NCBI RefSeq assembly: GCF_004027225.2
Contig: NC_044279.2
Location: forward strand, 51,546,744 to 51,610,743
Reading direction: 5' to 3'
DNA: 64,000 bases
DNA from: Strigops habroptila
Taxonomy: Eukaryota; Chordata; Aves; Psittaciformes; Psittacidae
Shown: piece by piece, positions 37,501-48,910 of the stretch
How the letters are laid out: each line of letters starts with the position of its first letter
How positions within the stretch are numbered: position 1 is the stretch's first letter
The notes under the pieces: model-generated
The model's input: only the letters and a program-made list of their open reading frames with translations
Told to the model about the DNA's origin: nothing
The model's database searches: none
Translations under genes and position numbers: made by a program

Positions 37501-40500
37501 GCTTAGTTTGCTTTTAACATGATGCCAAGTCTTGTGCTATACATCTTTTTTTTCCTTCCAAGGAAACCTGATTTTGGGAGTGCAGGGAGGGCAAGACGAC
37601 TGACCAAGAAGAAATTCTGATACCACTTTGGAAAAAGTATTGCCTAATAGAGGCTCTAATGTGTTGGATATTACACACCTGTCTGGCTGCCACAGGAGCT
37701 AACCTCCTCTTGTTCTTACATGCACTAGTGTGTGAAGGCCAAACTGGATTCACATATCAGTTTTGACTGGTAATATCAGCTGGAAATACTGGGCAGATGT
37801 CCACGTCCAAACAAAATGACATTCAAAGGATTCATTTTGAAAAGGCTCCTTGGATTCTGACAAATAATAAAAAGCCTTGTTGTACTAACAAGATTTTATG
37901 ACCTATTTAATGCATTGCGCAGGAAATGCTTTAAGCTGCAACTTTAAATTTCTGTCCCAGAAAAACATCCAAATTCAGATACTTCCTTGTAAATATGAAT
38001 AACATAGTTAATAACATAATATCTTGAAATTTCTCCAGGGCTGAGATCTTGCTCAGTACATAGAATAGACAATGTTCACCCACTGAGCACTAATTCATAC
38101 TCTGAGCTGTAAGTATTAAACATGAAGCCTTATTTACTGTGCTGAAACCAAAACACGCTCTGAGAGTTTAACTTCCTCACACTTTCCCTACACCATTCAT
38201 CACTAGAATATAATGCTTCAGAAACATTACTGAATCTTCACATTACCACAGTGAGAGAAGGGATATTAGCCCCATTTTATACATGGAAAAGACTCAAAAG
38301 ATTCTCTCTCATCCTTCTCAGGGCCCAGCCTGCCCCAGTCCTGAACCTGCCTTCGCTACTGCACAGTTTTTGTCCCAACAGCATGAGTACCTCACATAGG
38401 CCCCATATTCCCCTGATGACTTCAGTGTTATGCTCTGTTAAGCTCTGTAGTCTTACGGAGTTCTGCTCTGTTCACAACACATCCCAGTCTGCCCAACTAG
38501 TCTCTTTGCATTTTCACATTGCTGGTCTGCCCTGCTTTCTCCTATACTGCTGGTTTCTGGAACCAGCCTTTAACCCCCTTTCTAGGCTTAGTCTCTCAAG
38601 CAGGCTTCCCTGCAAAGTCTCTCCCTGCATTTCTCATACCTGCTCACATTGCATGTCCTGTAGCTCTCTGAATTCCTGCCCAGCTAGTACAACTCTCTCT
38701 GCACACATTCCCATTTTCTCCTATCCTACTCAGTCTTGCATATTCAGGTGTCAGCCACGGGCAATAGCTAGAGGGCCACACACCACTCCTGGTGCCAGTA
38801 ACCAGTGCACAACCCGACTACAGCTGATGCAGGAGACTTTGCAAGGAAAACTAAACTTTATCACTAACAGTTTCTTTTAAAACCATTTCTTATCTCTTTT
38901 GTAAGGGAACTTACACATTCTTGTCATACTTGAGCTGTGAAGTGACAGTGTAGTAAAGGACACTTATTCATAGATTTGCAGCTGCCAAAAAAGGGAGTTC
39001 CAAGCAAATGGAAACTGCAGGTTTGCACATCTTTGGGAAAGCTTCCACAAAGTCTGGATAGCTTGTCAAAAAATGGCAAAACACATTTCCTTTTTGCAAA
39101 GGACAAATTCAGGTCTGTCTTCTACATTATGAGAGTGCAAATGTTTCTCATGGAAAAGGTTGTCTCTAAAATAAGGAATAAAATTAACAACCTCACTCTC
39201 AAGTGGCTGAGCATTCAAAAACAATTGCCCTAAGGCAGCTACATAGCACAGAGCCCTATGAACATTATAAAACACCATTAATGTTTTTAAATACCATTGC
39301 TGCCATTCACACACTTAAAGGAAGCAACCTGTCAGGCAGTTATGCATTTTTAAAATACCCAATTATTGCAGTCCTCTCTCCCTGTCTCTCTAGCTTGCTT
39401 TCTGCCTAAGTTGTACTGCTACAGCAGTTCATGGGACTGTGCTGCAAAACTGGCGACTAATGTTGATGATCTATGTTTTAAGGGAAAAAAGGCGATTTAA
39501 CCTAGATTTTGTGGATCTGGTATGCATCAAGGCTTCACAGTCTTTTGTAGCAGCACAACAGAGCAAAAAGCAAGCAATCAGCAGGGCTATCAAGAATTAC
39601 TTAGTTGTTTCAATCACGTGAAACCTACACATCTCCTGAAATCACAGCATCAGTCACAGAAGAGAGAAGTAAGGACAGGGCTTCCACAGGAGACATGACC
39701 TTCCTTCAACAGCTGATCTATGCCTCTACCTTTCAAAGCTCCTTAAATTTTTGAGTGTTTTGTAACTTTGCACACAAAATCACACGTAATCCCACTCAGT
39801 AATTAACATTTTTTCCTCTTTAATTAACTTACTAAAATAGTGCATCAAGATGAGAGGTGTGCTATTTATTCAAATCCAAACTCTCCGCACATTTAATGAT
39901 CCTTTCACTGAATTTACAGTGAAACTTGATCTTGCCTATACTGGTCTGCATTCCTCAGAAAGACACAGCATTCAGCAGCAATGCATAAGAAATATCACAG
40001 CCAATTTGTTCTGTTTCTTCAAAGAAAAACTTACTTCAGTCTGTGTTACCTCTAAGCCCCAATTACTGCTTTAGTAAGAACATATGCCCATATAAAATAA
40101 CAGCAAATCCATTAGAACAATACTGCATGACAACCTGCAAAAGCAAGGTGGCCTTCATCGACTCCTAACAGAGCTGTTCTCATTGAAATTTCCTTACTCA
40201 GAAGAATTCTACACAACTCAAACTGCAGTTCTAAGCCACTGTATTACTTTTGCATCATCAATAGCAAAAAAATGCCTAATTCTGAAGCTAATATTTACAT
40301 TCAGTTGCCTCAAGAATCACTTGCCTGCTTTGCTCGAAGGAGGTCACTTGAAAAGACGTGAGTAAACTTCACATTACTGAGAAATAAACCAGCAGCATCT
40401 GCTTGTCTGAAACCAGTTGCAGAGAGCGGCTCATCCACTCCTTGACCTAAAAAATAAAAACCCATCAACATTAAGACATGCAAATTTTTGATCATTTAGC

Positions 40501-43500
40501 TGAGCAAGAACAGCAGCAATAAAGAATCTGCTCAGTCATAATAAAATTCTTCTCCTTCAGTAAAGTCAACCTCTGGTAAAAGCCACTGTTCCTTTGGCCT
40601 TTCATAAACTGTCACACAGATTATGAGAGAAATGAAAGTACAGATGAGGAAGACAAAAGGATCTTTATTGATGATATTTATATTAATGTATACGTATGAC
40701 AAATTTAAACATTAAACAGAGGCCTACATTTTCTAAATGTGAGTAGTCATTTCAAAACACTTGTCCTTTTTAGAATGGTCACTGGTAGGCTTCCTGCAAG
40801 AGGTACCTCACAGCTGAAACTGAAACTCTATAAACATATTTGTTGATAGTAAAAAAAGAAAAAGGACATTACAACTGAGATAATGTTGCTGATAGAAAAA
40901 AAAATGCACATGGAAGAATCAAGTCCTGACAAATATGAAATGCCTGTTCCTCCCCATTACCTAACACTGACAATGCCTTGAAGAAAGGAGGCAACAAGAA
41001 GGGATTCTGTGCAATGTGGAAAGCAGCACACACTCTTTGCCAAAGACACAGTTGACAAGAATTTTACAGTTGATGTAAACCCAGTCTGGTGTGGTCTCTT
41101 CCTCTCCCCTACTCCACCTCACACATCGACACTAATGCTCACACAGCTGTATAGTGAGCATGTTGATGGGACAAACTTTGCTGAAAAGCAACAATCCTTC
41201 CAAAACTGTTTTCAGCCAGAGTAGTCTGTGAAACTAGCTAGTTACAGAGCTCTAGGACAGCATTGAGAGAACCAGCACTTTGGTAATCCAACTTGAATGA
41301 AATAGATGTGCTCCTGTCACAGCACAGTCAGCAAGAGAAGCAAGAACTGTGGCAGAGGGATAAACCTGTAACAACATGCTATGTCCACACTTGTGTCACC
41401 TATTTTACTTTCGTAGGAAGTCAAAACAGAAAGAGTGCAGTTCTCATCAGATCCACAACAACAACAAAAGCCATTTTCACCAAGCAAATGCACAATCATT
41501 TATATGCTTACAATAGCAAAAGACAGGACACCAGAAGTCCAGAACTTGAGTTCTGAACACCTCGTTTGTAATTCAGCCATGTTAGACCTCAGACCCCACT
41601 ATTTCTGGTACAGGTCTTAGACCGTTTCAAAACACAAGGCAACGTTCACTTTCTACACTAGAGAGGGGAGAGGAACCTACTACGTGTCATTTGACAGAGA
41701 GAGCTAGGAACTTAAAAGACATCATGGGTACTTTTAAGACCTTAAAACCAGGGGAATATTCTTTATTCACTTTACTATGAGCACAAAGCCATGGTGCAAG
41801 AACTGTAAATTGCAATGTCAAAACAGAGGTAGGAAAACCTGGAAGCACAATTCTTCCTCGCAGCACATAGCACTGCATGAAGCATATTTATTCAGAGTAC
41901 AACCCCACTAGGTTCGTTGTAGCACTGAGAATCCATTTTCCTACAACAGATATCCAAGCAGCTCACTGTTTTCAGTCCTGGGTGTACAAGTCAGCAGTCA
42001 CTAAGAAGTCTAATTTTAAATGTTGTGTCCAAAGGCTGCCTTCCTGCAAAGAGCTAGGATTGAAAAATTCAAGCATTTAAACAATCTCTACTTTTCATTC
42101 TTCCTTGCTCTACTGTAGGCTTTTTTTTGCAAGTGACAGATTACCTTCTTAAGGCAATAGCCTCCTATTCCTTTATCCATCCTTCTGTGGCTCCCTACCA
42201 CCTCCATCGTACAAACATGCACTTGGCTGGTTCTTCACCAAAACTGCAGCTTTCACTTCCCATTTCAGCCCCAGAAGCCCTCTTCTGAGGCTTCATACTA
42301 CTGAGATTTAACACAAATCTATGGGGCAGTCTGGCATCCTTAGCAACAGGTGCTGCTATTGCTTTATTTGAATATGGGTAACTATTTTTTCCCCCTTTTT
42401 AGAACAAGAAGCTACTCTAATACTCCTGTTGATACCAGAAATGCATCACTATTTGTTGATATTCTGTGGAGATCCACTTAGAAACTTCACAGTTGTATAC
42501 AGTTGATAGATGTATGTAGTTGATAGCTGTAAAGCTATCAAGCTAATGTCCTGGCTTACAAATAACATCTCTTAAGGTTTACAATATTATTCCATAATAA
42601 TACTTAACATTTCAGCAATTGGTTGCAGGATTTCACATTTTGCAGGGAAGAATAATTTTCCATCTCTAACAAGCCAGCAGAGTAACTGAGACTAACCTTG
42701 CAGTATCTTGTCTTTGTTGTATCTTGTTTCTCCACTGAAAGAGATGATAAACAGAAAAAAAAAATTAACTCACAATGATTTTACTGAATGTTCAAAACCA
42801 TTATTTTATCAGGCATCAACAAGAGACAGCAGAGTCTGGATATGAAAAATGAGATATAATACAGCACAGCCTCTTTTCAAAGACACATATGTGAAGACAA
42901 CAAAACCACACGTTTTCAACTGGTCAACCCCAATCATGCTTTCAACATTTACTAAGACAAACCTACCTGGAATAAAAGGAAGTAATTTCTTAAATTTATC
43001 ATAAATGCAGCACAATGTATCTATTATAATTACACCTCCATGCTGGAGAGGGAGAAGTTGCAGGAAGACTCTGGAGCCCTATTATGAAAAGCGTGTGCTA
43101 GCCAACTGCACCTCTGCACTTTAAAGGGAAGCCAATTCAAGAGATTATCAAAGACAGCAGCAGAGCAGGCTGCACACCTTCAAGAAACAAGAGAATAACA
43201 AGCCACAGCTGTAGAAAAACTAGTAGAATGAACATCACCTTCTTTATGAATATTCTACCTTAAAAAACATAACTGACAGTATTTCAAGAGTACAGCAACT
43301 AAAACTATGTGCAGATTTATTTAGGAAGAAGAATCTAACAACTAAACTTGACATGAACAAAGTTAAGCAAGCTGACTTTATTGAGACCCCTCACCTGACT
43401 GAAATGTCACAAGCTTAAGTTTTTGCAGTACTAAGGCCAAGTGCTGTACTTGTTTTTTATACAGAGAGCTATCAACAAGGCTCCATGGAAAGTCCTCAAG

Positions 43501-45291
43501 ATGAGCCCCAAATAGGTAACTAATCACAGAAGGCCAGTTCTTTTAAGATAAACCGCTGTATTTTAGTAAGCTTTAAACACTTTCCTGCACAAGGGGCAGC
43601 AATTTAATTCTTCAGGCTCGCCCCATGTCCTGAAAGCTACTTTCAGCCTCCTGAGGAAAATGCAGCAGGCTGGATGGAGTCCATCCTGCTGGTCACCATT
43701 TGGAGGTGGGGCAGAGCAGAACATGCAGTTTTCCAGGTAGCACTATGATAGCACAGTGTATGTAACTACAGTCTGACGGCTGAACTCCCATCCATGTGCT
43801 GGTGAACGAACTGGGATCTTCCTGAAGTGTCTGCAAGAGTCCCACCTTACAATTTTGAATTCAACAAACTGTTTCAGGCTCATGCATTTTCTAGTGGATG
43901 TAAAAGTCAGGCTGCAACTACAGCACCTAATAAGCAGGTCCAGGTCTTTAACAAAAGTCAAAAGTAGCTCTTAACAGGAGGAAGATCATAGAATGGTTTG
44001 GGTTGGAAAAGCTCATCCAGTTCCAACCTGCTGCCATGGGCAAGGACACCTTCCGCTAGACCAGGTTGCTCCAAGCCCTGTCCAACCTGGACTTGAACAC
44101 TGCCAGGGATGGGGCAGCCACAGCTTCTCTGGGCAACCTGTTCCAGGGTCTTAATACCCTCATAGTGATGAATTTCTTCCTAATATCTAGTCTAAATCTA
44201 CCCTCTCAGTAAGTTGCACTGACCAAGTATGTACTATGCTAAAGGAGAAAGAAAGTTTAGCGTTACTAAAAATTAGACAATTAACTACTGTCAGCTGCAG
44301 GAAGCTGGAGCTACTCAGTCTTTGTCAATATCCACTGTAGCCTGAAGGAAAAACTCACCAACTTCAACAAAGGTTGTTCAGCCTGGAGAAGAGAAGGCTG
44401 CGTGGAGACCTCATAGCAGCCTTCCAGTATCTGAAGGGGGCCTATAAGGATGCTGGGGAGGGACTGTTCATTAGGAACTGTAGGACAAGGGGTGATGGGT
44501 TGAAACTAAAACAGGGGAAGTTCCGGTTAGATATTAGGAAGAAGTTCTTTACTGTGAGGGTGGTGAGGCACTGGAACGGGTTGCCCAAGGAAGTTGTGAA
44601 TGCTCCATCCCTGGCGGTGTTCAAGGCCAGGCTGGACAGAGCCTTGGGCCACATGGTCTAGTGCAAAGTGTCCCTGCCCATGGCAGGGGGGTTGGAACTA
44701 GATGATCTTAATGTCCATTCCAACCCTAACTATTCTACGATTCTAAGTCACAAATGCCAATTAACGTTCCACAGTAGAAACATTAAGACTACCACTCCTA
44801 AGCAAGCAGCCTGCCCCACCAGAGACCTGGTGGCAGGAGAAAGGTCTCAAGAGCAGCCACTCAAGAGCTCCAAAACAGCGGTTACTGATGTTACGTGTAA
44901 CCCCGTACTTCCACCTACAGCAAACTGCACCGATGTGGCTTCACTTGTCCGGCCAGCCGCACCCCCATAGGCCCGGTAACGCCGGAGGCCTTACCCCGGC
45001 CGTCCCGAGCCGGCCCCTCCGGCTCCAGGGCCACCTCGGCCCCCCTCCCGCCTCCCTCCCGGGACATCCCGGCGCTCATCCCGTTCGCCAAGCCAGCCAG
45101 ACCGACTGACGGAAGCCGTACGCGCCTAACGGGGCGGGGGGCTGGAGTGGGGGAGAACGGAACTCCGCTGACATCACGGCCCGTACCGGCAATGGAGAGG
45201 GAGCAGAGGGGAAACGGGTTCAGGACAACCGGCGGGGTTGGGGGAGCCGCGGTACTCACTGCCGGACGATGGTCAGCCCGAACCGAACCAT
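34077..45291 (-). CDS. TIGAR: TIGAR, TP53-induced glycolysis and apoptosis regulator (whole spliced gene)
   Basis: TIGAR is a histidine-phosphatase-fold enzyme that degrades fructose-2,6-bisphosphate and other phosphoesters such as 2,3-BPG, lowering glycolytic flux and favouring the pentose phosphate pathway and NADPH. Six exons (45260-45291, 42697-42734, 40325-40446, 36751-36828, 34946-35056, 34077-34535) join to 279 residues (human 270). The RHG motif gives R10 and the phospho-acceptor H11. R61 is in SSDLLR, E89 in LRER, and the second catalytic His, H201, in [10 protein letters not shown]. Human E102 is aspartate here (PLTDLKAM). The extra length is in the variable loop at about 145-190 and at the C terminus. 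Intron 3 has a GC donor. The chosen Met is the first residue of the conserved RFGLTIVRH block, with G at -3 and +4, although the CpG-rich frame is open further upstream. The gene is convergent with FGF23 and lies downstream of CCND2 on the same strand. Confidence 0.97.
34946..35056 (-). CDS. TIGAR: TIGAR coding exon 5
   Basis: Length is 111 nt, 37 codons, residues 91-127: [20 protein letters not shown] then [14 protein letters not shown]. The acceptor is CTCTTACAG and the donor GTATGG. D102 replaces the glutamate of the human protein at this position. Confidence 0.96.
35229..35296. repeat. (TG)n/(TA)n microsatellite in TIGAR intron 4
   Basis: Interrupted runs of GTGTGT and TATATATATATAT alternate over about 65 bases. 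A spurious Tyr/Ile/Val-rich frame over it should be ignored. Confidence 0.85.
36751..36828 (-). CDS. TIGAR: TIGAR coding exon 4
   Basis: Length is 78 nt, 26 codons, residues 65-90: [18 protein letters not shown] then CDARLRER. E89 of LRER is the conserved active-site acid of the fold. The acceptor is CTTTTTAG and the donor GTAAGT. Confidence 0.96.
38222..38300 (-). repeat. MIR SINE relic, antisense, in TIGAR intron 3
   Basis: GAATCTTCACATTACCACAG, then GATATTAGCCCCATTTTATA and CATGGAAAAGACTCAAAAG mirror the reverse complement of the MIR 3' half ('..cctcacaacaaccc..', 'tattatccccattttacag', 'atgaggaaactga'). Only the 3' half is recognisable. Confidence 0.65.
40325..40446 (-). CDS. TIGAR: TIGAR coding exon 3
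   Basis: Length is 122 nt; completes G24 and encodes residues 25-64, from [14 protein letters not shown] through [17 protein letters not shown], with R61. The acceptor is ATTTTTTAG. The 3' boundary AAGCAG is followed by GCAAGT: a GC donor with otherwise perfect consensus. No GT donor nearby would keep the frame and the conserved end. Confidence 0.95.
42697..42734 (-). CDS. TIGAR: TIGAR coding exon 2 (38-nt micro-exon)
   Basis: A 38-nt exon between CTCTTTCAG and GTTAGT. With two bases from exon 1 it completes H11 and reads [12 protein letters not shown], then the first base of G24. Human reads GETRFNKEKIIQG. It is too short to be found by frame length and was located by homology and splice signals. 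Confidence 0.95.
43985..44213 (-). mobile_element. CR1 LINE 3' end, antisense, in TIGAR intron 1
   Basis: The order GATCATAGAATGGTTTGGGT, AGTTCCAACCTGCTGCCATG, CAAGGACACCTTCCGCTAGA, CTGTCCAACCTGGACTTGAA, CTGGGCAACCTGTTCCAGG and CTTCCTAATATCTAGTCTAA is the reverse complement of a CR1 3' terminus. Confidence 0.93.
44364..44745 (+). mobile_element. CR1 LINE 3' end, sense on +, in TIGAR intron 1
   Basis: The + frame reads [74 protein letters not shown] and [12 protein letters not shown], almost intact CR1 C-terminus. It is followed by CATGGCAGGGGGGTTGGAAC and a CTATTCTACGATTCTAAG tail. It lies only about 150 bp from the oppositely oriented copy at 43985-44213 and is transcribed antisense to TIGAR. 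Confidence 0.95.
45260..45291 (-). CDS. TIGAR: TIGAR coding exon 1
   Basis: ATG GTT CGG ... CGG CA encodes [10 protein letters not shown] and two bases of H11 (human MARFALTVVRH). The donor is GTGAGT. The frame is open upstream to 45813, but conservation starts at this Met and it has a good initiation context (GCGCC ATG G). Confidence 0.95.
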
Positions 45292-45350
45292 GGCGCGGCC
45301 CGCCCTCGCCTCCCCCCGCACTGCGGCGCCCGGCCGCCCGCGCCGGCTGC

Positions 45351-45358
45351 TGACGTCA
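45351..45358. promoter_or_regulatory. TIGAR: Perfect CRE (TGACGTCA) in TIGAR promoter
   Basis: A palindromic full cAMP response element 60 bp upstream of the TIGAR start codon inside the CpG island. CREB has been reported to drive the human TIGAR promoter, so position and sequence fit a conserved control site. Confidence 0.7.
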
Positions 45359-45361
45359 TGG

Positions 45362-45370
45362 CCCCGCCCC
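45362..45370 (-). promoter_or_regulatory. TIGAR: GC box (SP1-type)
   Basis: CCCCGCCCC as written, GGGGCGGGG on the coding strand, 4 bases beyond the CRE. SP1 is reported to control basal activity of the human promoter. Other GC boxes are possible in this GC-rich setting. Confidence 0.55.
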
Positions 45371-45748
45371 GGCGCGGCGGGCGGAGGAGGAGGGGCCTCG
45401 CCGGGGGCCTGTGGCGGCGTGTGTGTCCTGCGGGCCGCGTGTGCGCCCGCCAGCGGCGGGCAGCCACGCCCGCTTCCGCCGGGCCCCGGCGCCCCCGGGC
45501 AGGCCCCAGTGTCCCGGAGCTTCCTGCCGGGAGTCCCTCGAGAAGCTTGACTGCGCTGGTGGCGACGGCGCCAGCGGGTACTGGGAAGCGCCGTTACCTG
45601 CCGCTTCCCGGAGGATGTCATGTGTCCGGCCGGGCAGCGCTCGCGTTCGCCGTCGTGATGTTCGGCACAGGCCGTGGGGAGACGGGCCGGTTGCGGCCGG
45701 TGCGCCGGCCTGCCCTGGGCACCGGCGCGATTGGAATATCCGTATTTT

Positions 45749-45842
45749 AGAATCACAGAATCAACTAGCCATTCCTCACCAGACTTGTGCTCCAGGCCCT
45801 TCAGCAACTCCATTGCCCGTCTCTGGACCCGCTCCAGACTTG
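45749..45842 (-). mobile_element. CR1 fragment with internal deletion
   Basis: The tail AGAATCACAGAATCAACT is joined almost directly to CAGACTTGTGCTCCAGGCCC, TTCAGCAACTCCATTGCCC and CTCTGGACCCGCTCCAGACT, which in intact copies lie several hundred bases apart. It abuts the outer edge of the CpG island. Confidence 0.85.
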
Positions 45843-48800
45843 GGAAATAACAGAGAGGAATTAGGGAAGTCGCGGGGGAGAAGGAAAAGCAAACCTACCA
45901 CCTACCCCCCCTCTGTATCATGGTGATGTTTTCAGACTCAGGGGTAAAGCTGACATCTAAGCTAGATACAGTAAATCAGCTCTTCTCCTTTGCCTAGCAG
46001 TGTTCTTCATGGGCCAGCTGACAGCATCTGTGGGAAGATGTGGGACATCTGCATTTTGTAGCTGACACTCTTGTTGCCTATGCATTACTTCCTGGGTGAG
46101 TAAGGGGATTCTTCTTTCAGGTGCTATGGTTTGACATTCAGACTCTCCCTAGTGAGAGTGAAGAAGCAAAGCAAAAAAAAAACCACGAAAGAAGTCCTAC
46201 AAAAGTAGACATTTATTTTGCTGTTCCTTCCCACTTCCCGTTTTTGAAGATCCATGAAAAAACGTGTCTCACAAACTGCAAGGATACAGCATAGAGGATG
46301 TTTTCCTAAACACAGAAATACAACATTCACCTCAGGGAGGGTTCTAGTGTCCAAAAATACAAAGGATTCAAATAGTTGATATTTAGGAAATGTACCACAA
46401 AAATTTTGTCAAATCTTCACTGTGTTATTGATGTGGAATACAATAACACATAATACGTATTTTGTGGTTGCAAAAAGCAAGGCAAGGAATTGGAAAGTCA
46501 GGTAAGGGTAAACAAAAATATCCAAGGAGCTATAATAGCACACAGGAACTGAGAGAATACCGTGTAAAATTAATATTTTAATCATTTTGCTGATTGTGTT
46601 TCCTAGTACACAATGAGAGAAATTACCCAATTGCTAGTATTAAATAATAGCATTATGAAATTACTGCTGGTAAAATGGACAAAGTAACAGAAGGAGCAGC
46701 CACAAATCATCCTTTTCCCGTCAGAAAGCTGGAATTTTATGGGTTACAGGCAGTCTGATTAACCAAACTATTAGTTGGTCAGATAGCTGAGTGTATTTCC
46801 TTTAGGATTTCACACCCAGATGGAATAAATGCTGTCTAAAAATAAGAGAAATTATTCTGGGTTGCCCAGAGGTCTGACCTAAGTTTGAAACTGGTTTGTG
46901 CTTTAACACCAAACACGTTCTAAATGTGAAGACTAAAACATAATTTGTTTCATTTGATAGCAGTTTACAGACGCTAAATCAAATATTTAATGCAACAGTG
47001 TGTCTGTCTCATTCCCCTTTTATCTTCCTTTGGCAGTGTGGCATAACCTTGTATTTCTGCAGCGCCTCTCCTCCATGGATTTCAGAACTGACATTTTCAA
47101 AGGGTGAGGGCAGTGGCATGTCTGGCCTCTGAACCAGCCAGTGCCAAATGACTCAGCTCTGACCTATTTCTATTGTATCACCATTAAAAACAACTGTATT
47201 TTGCTAGGATGATAAGACCCCAGCTATGTTTCAAGTGTGTTTTAGAAGGACAATAAATAAATAGGAGCCAACACTGTGTCTATACTCTTGTAAGTGCATG
47301 TTTTGATACAGGTTCCTTTGCAAAAGCGACGGCCCTTCAGGCAAAGTTAAAGAGACTTTGTCTGAAGTCCCACAGTTTGGGTTTGTGAGAAGACAGCTCG
47401 AAAGGCCTGCAGCTTCTGACTTAACGGCCTCGTGGTTTGGCTACTAGATCATGTTTCCCTTTTCCATTGTTTAGTCCTCTTATCTTTGCCCCTGTCTTCA
47501 TCTTCATAGCATATTCACATTTTCCCCTGAGCATTTACATTGTCATTTTTCATTTCTTCTTCCTCAGTCATTTTTAAGATCTGTGGTAGCACATCAAGTC
47601 TGTGTGTATTCATGATTTAAAAACTGACCTGCTCAAAGTGTTTATAAAGCACAACTACGACCATGAGCACAGAAGCTCATCAGATGAGGAACAGTATTTT
47701 GAGGAAGTCATCTTAGGAAGAAAAAACTTCTGTAAAGCTGTTTTATTAAACATTTTTGAATTAGGATTTTTTTTTTTTCCTAATAAGCATCTCAAATTTG
47801 AGTAACGTTGACTATCTAGTAAACTCTCCATCATATGGATCACATGTCACAAACATTAGATGGTATCATCAAACCAGGGCAGTTATCCAGTCTCCATAAA
47901 ACATCAGCTGGCAATTAGGAACACAAACCTGAAATCCACAGCTGGGCTGTATTCCCTGCTGCCCACTTGTCATTTGGGATCTGATCTTGCTTCCTGCTCT
48001 TATGAGTACACCAACCCAGCAGAAACCTGGGCCAAATTTCTTAATCTCTTTCCTCCCCTACTCCTCTCCCTGTGTAATATCCCTCTAAAGGATGTGCTCA
48101 CATGAAGAAATCTGTAAATTGATCGAATCCTAGCACAGAGATTGTGCTGTGGACAGTTCCCAACTTGGGCAGGCTGCAGAACACGCTTGTGCAATACCTT
48201 TGCAGCAACTGCAGCAGTTGCTTTTATGGAAAAGCAACTTTAGGAAAGTGTTTAATTATTGTTAAGATGGTTTTCAGTGTGATAATACGGGCTGCAAGCA
48301 GGGAGCAGAGCCATCCTCTGGTGCCTGTGCCACTGAACAGAAAACATCTGGTGCTCCTGTAACCACACTTCAGACCGGTTTGCCCAGACCCCCCTGTGTA
48401 AAAGTGCAGGCTACCGCTGCAGGCTTTCTGGTTGATGCAGGCGTGCAGGTGAGCTGTCAGAGCAGGTGAACATCTTTCCTTCCCAGCAGTGTGGGAAACC
48501 CCGGCAGCTCCTGGAGGAGCGCCAGGAAGAGTTGCAGCGGTAGGAGAGGCGTTACCGTCATCTAGTGGTGCTCCTGCAGTCTGCACCCTCGGGTTTTACC
48601 TTCCCGTTCTGGCCAGATTTCCCACTCAACAAGCTTTTAATCTTGCTTAGATTACACATTTGATCTTTTGCCGCTAACCATCAAGAAGAATCACATCCAA
48701 ATTTTATGCATTTCTGTTGCAAAGTTCTTTAACATCAGGCCGAGCGTTAATACCTATCCTTGGGAAACAAGAAACACTCCAGAAAGATCAATGGGCTTTG

Positions 48801-48910
48801 TCATGGGTAAGAAGCAAATCCAAAGAAATCAAAATAAAAAATTATTGGGGAAGCAAAGAGGTTGAGCTTGTGGAAGCTAGAAAATCTGAGAGGAATTGTT
48901 TGGGTAACAG
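45843..48910. other. Intergenic between TIGAR and CCND2
   Basis: No exon is recognised. A/T-rich, with a MIR-like relic at 47310-47460 and short T and A runs. Confidence 0.4.
47310..47460 (-). repeat. MIR-like SINE relic, antisense
   Basis: AAAGTTAAAGAGACTTTG, TCTGAAGTCCCACAGTTTGG, CTTCTGACTTAACGGCCTC and GGCTACTAGATCATGTTTCC follow the order of a reversed MIR-type SINE ('aagtgacttgcccaaggtcacacag', 'ctctgact', 'cactagaccatg'). A similar stretch lies at 52635-52765. Confidence 0.45.

Larger units (their letters stand above)
44940..45745. promoter_or_regulatory. TIGAR: CpG island, TIGAR promoter
   Basis: A dense run of CpG dinucleotides and GC-rich text (CCCGGCCGTCCCGAGCCGGC and similar) surrounds TIGAR exon 1. 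This contrasts with the A/T-rich flanks. It extends about 450 bp upstream of the start codon and about 320 bp into intron 1. No TATA box is seen. Long open frames here on both strands reflect lack of stop codons in GC-rich DNA. Confidence 0.85.

Noticed and set aside
38251-38880. A 209-codon open frame on +
   Set aside because: It lies inside TIGAR intron 3, antisense, is Ser/Leu/Cys-rich from pyrimidine-rich DNA, starts within a MIR relic and shows no recognisable domain.
44374-44661. A conserved-looking protein ([11 protein letters not shown]...), also at 50436-50723 and 58238-58657
   Set aside because: This is the CR1 retrotransposon C-terminus. Databases often mislabel it as a host hypothetical protein.
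45238-45926. Long Arg/Pro/Gly-rich frames on both strands
   Set aside because: All lie in the CpG island, where stop codons are rare. Only the 32-bp TIGAR exon 1 is supported.
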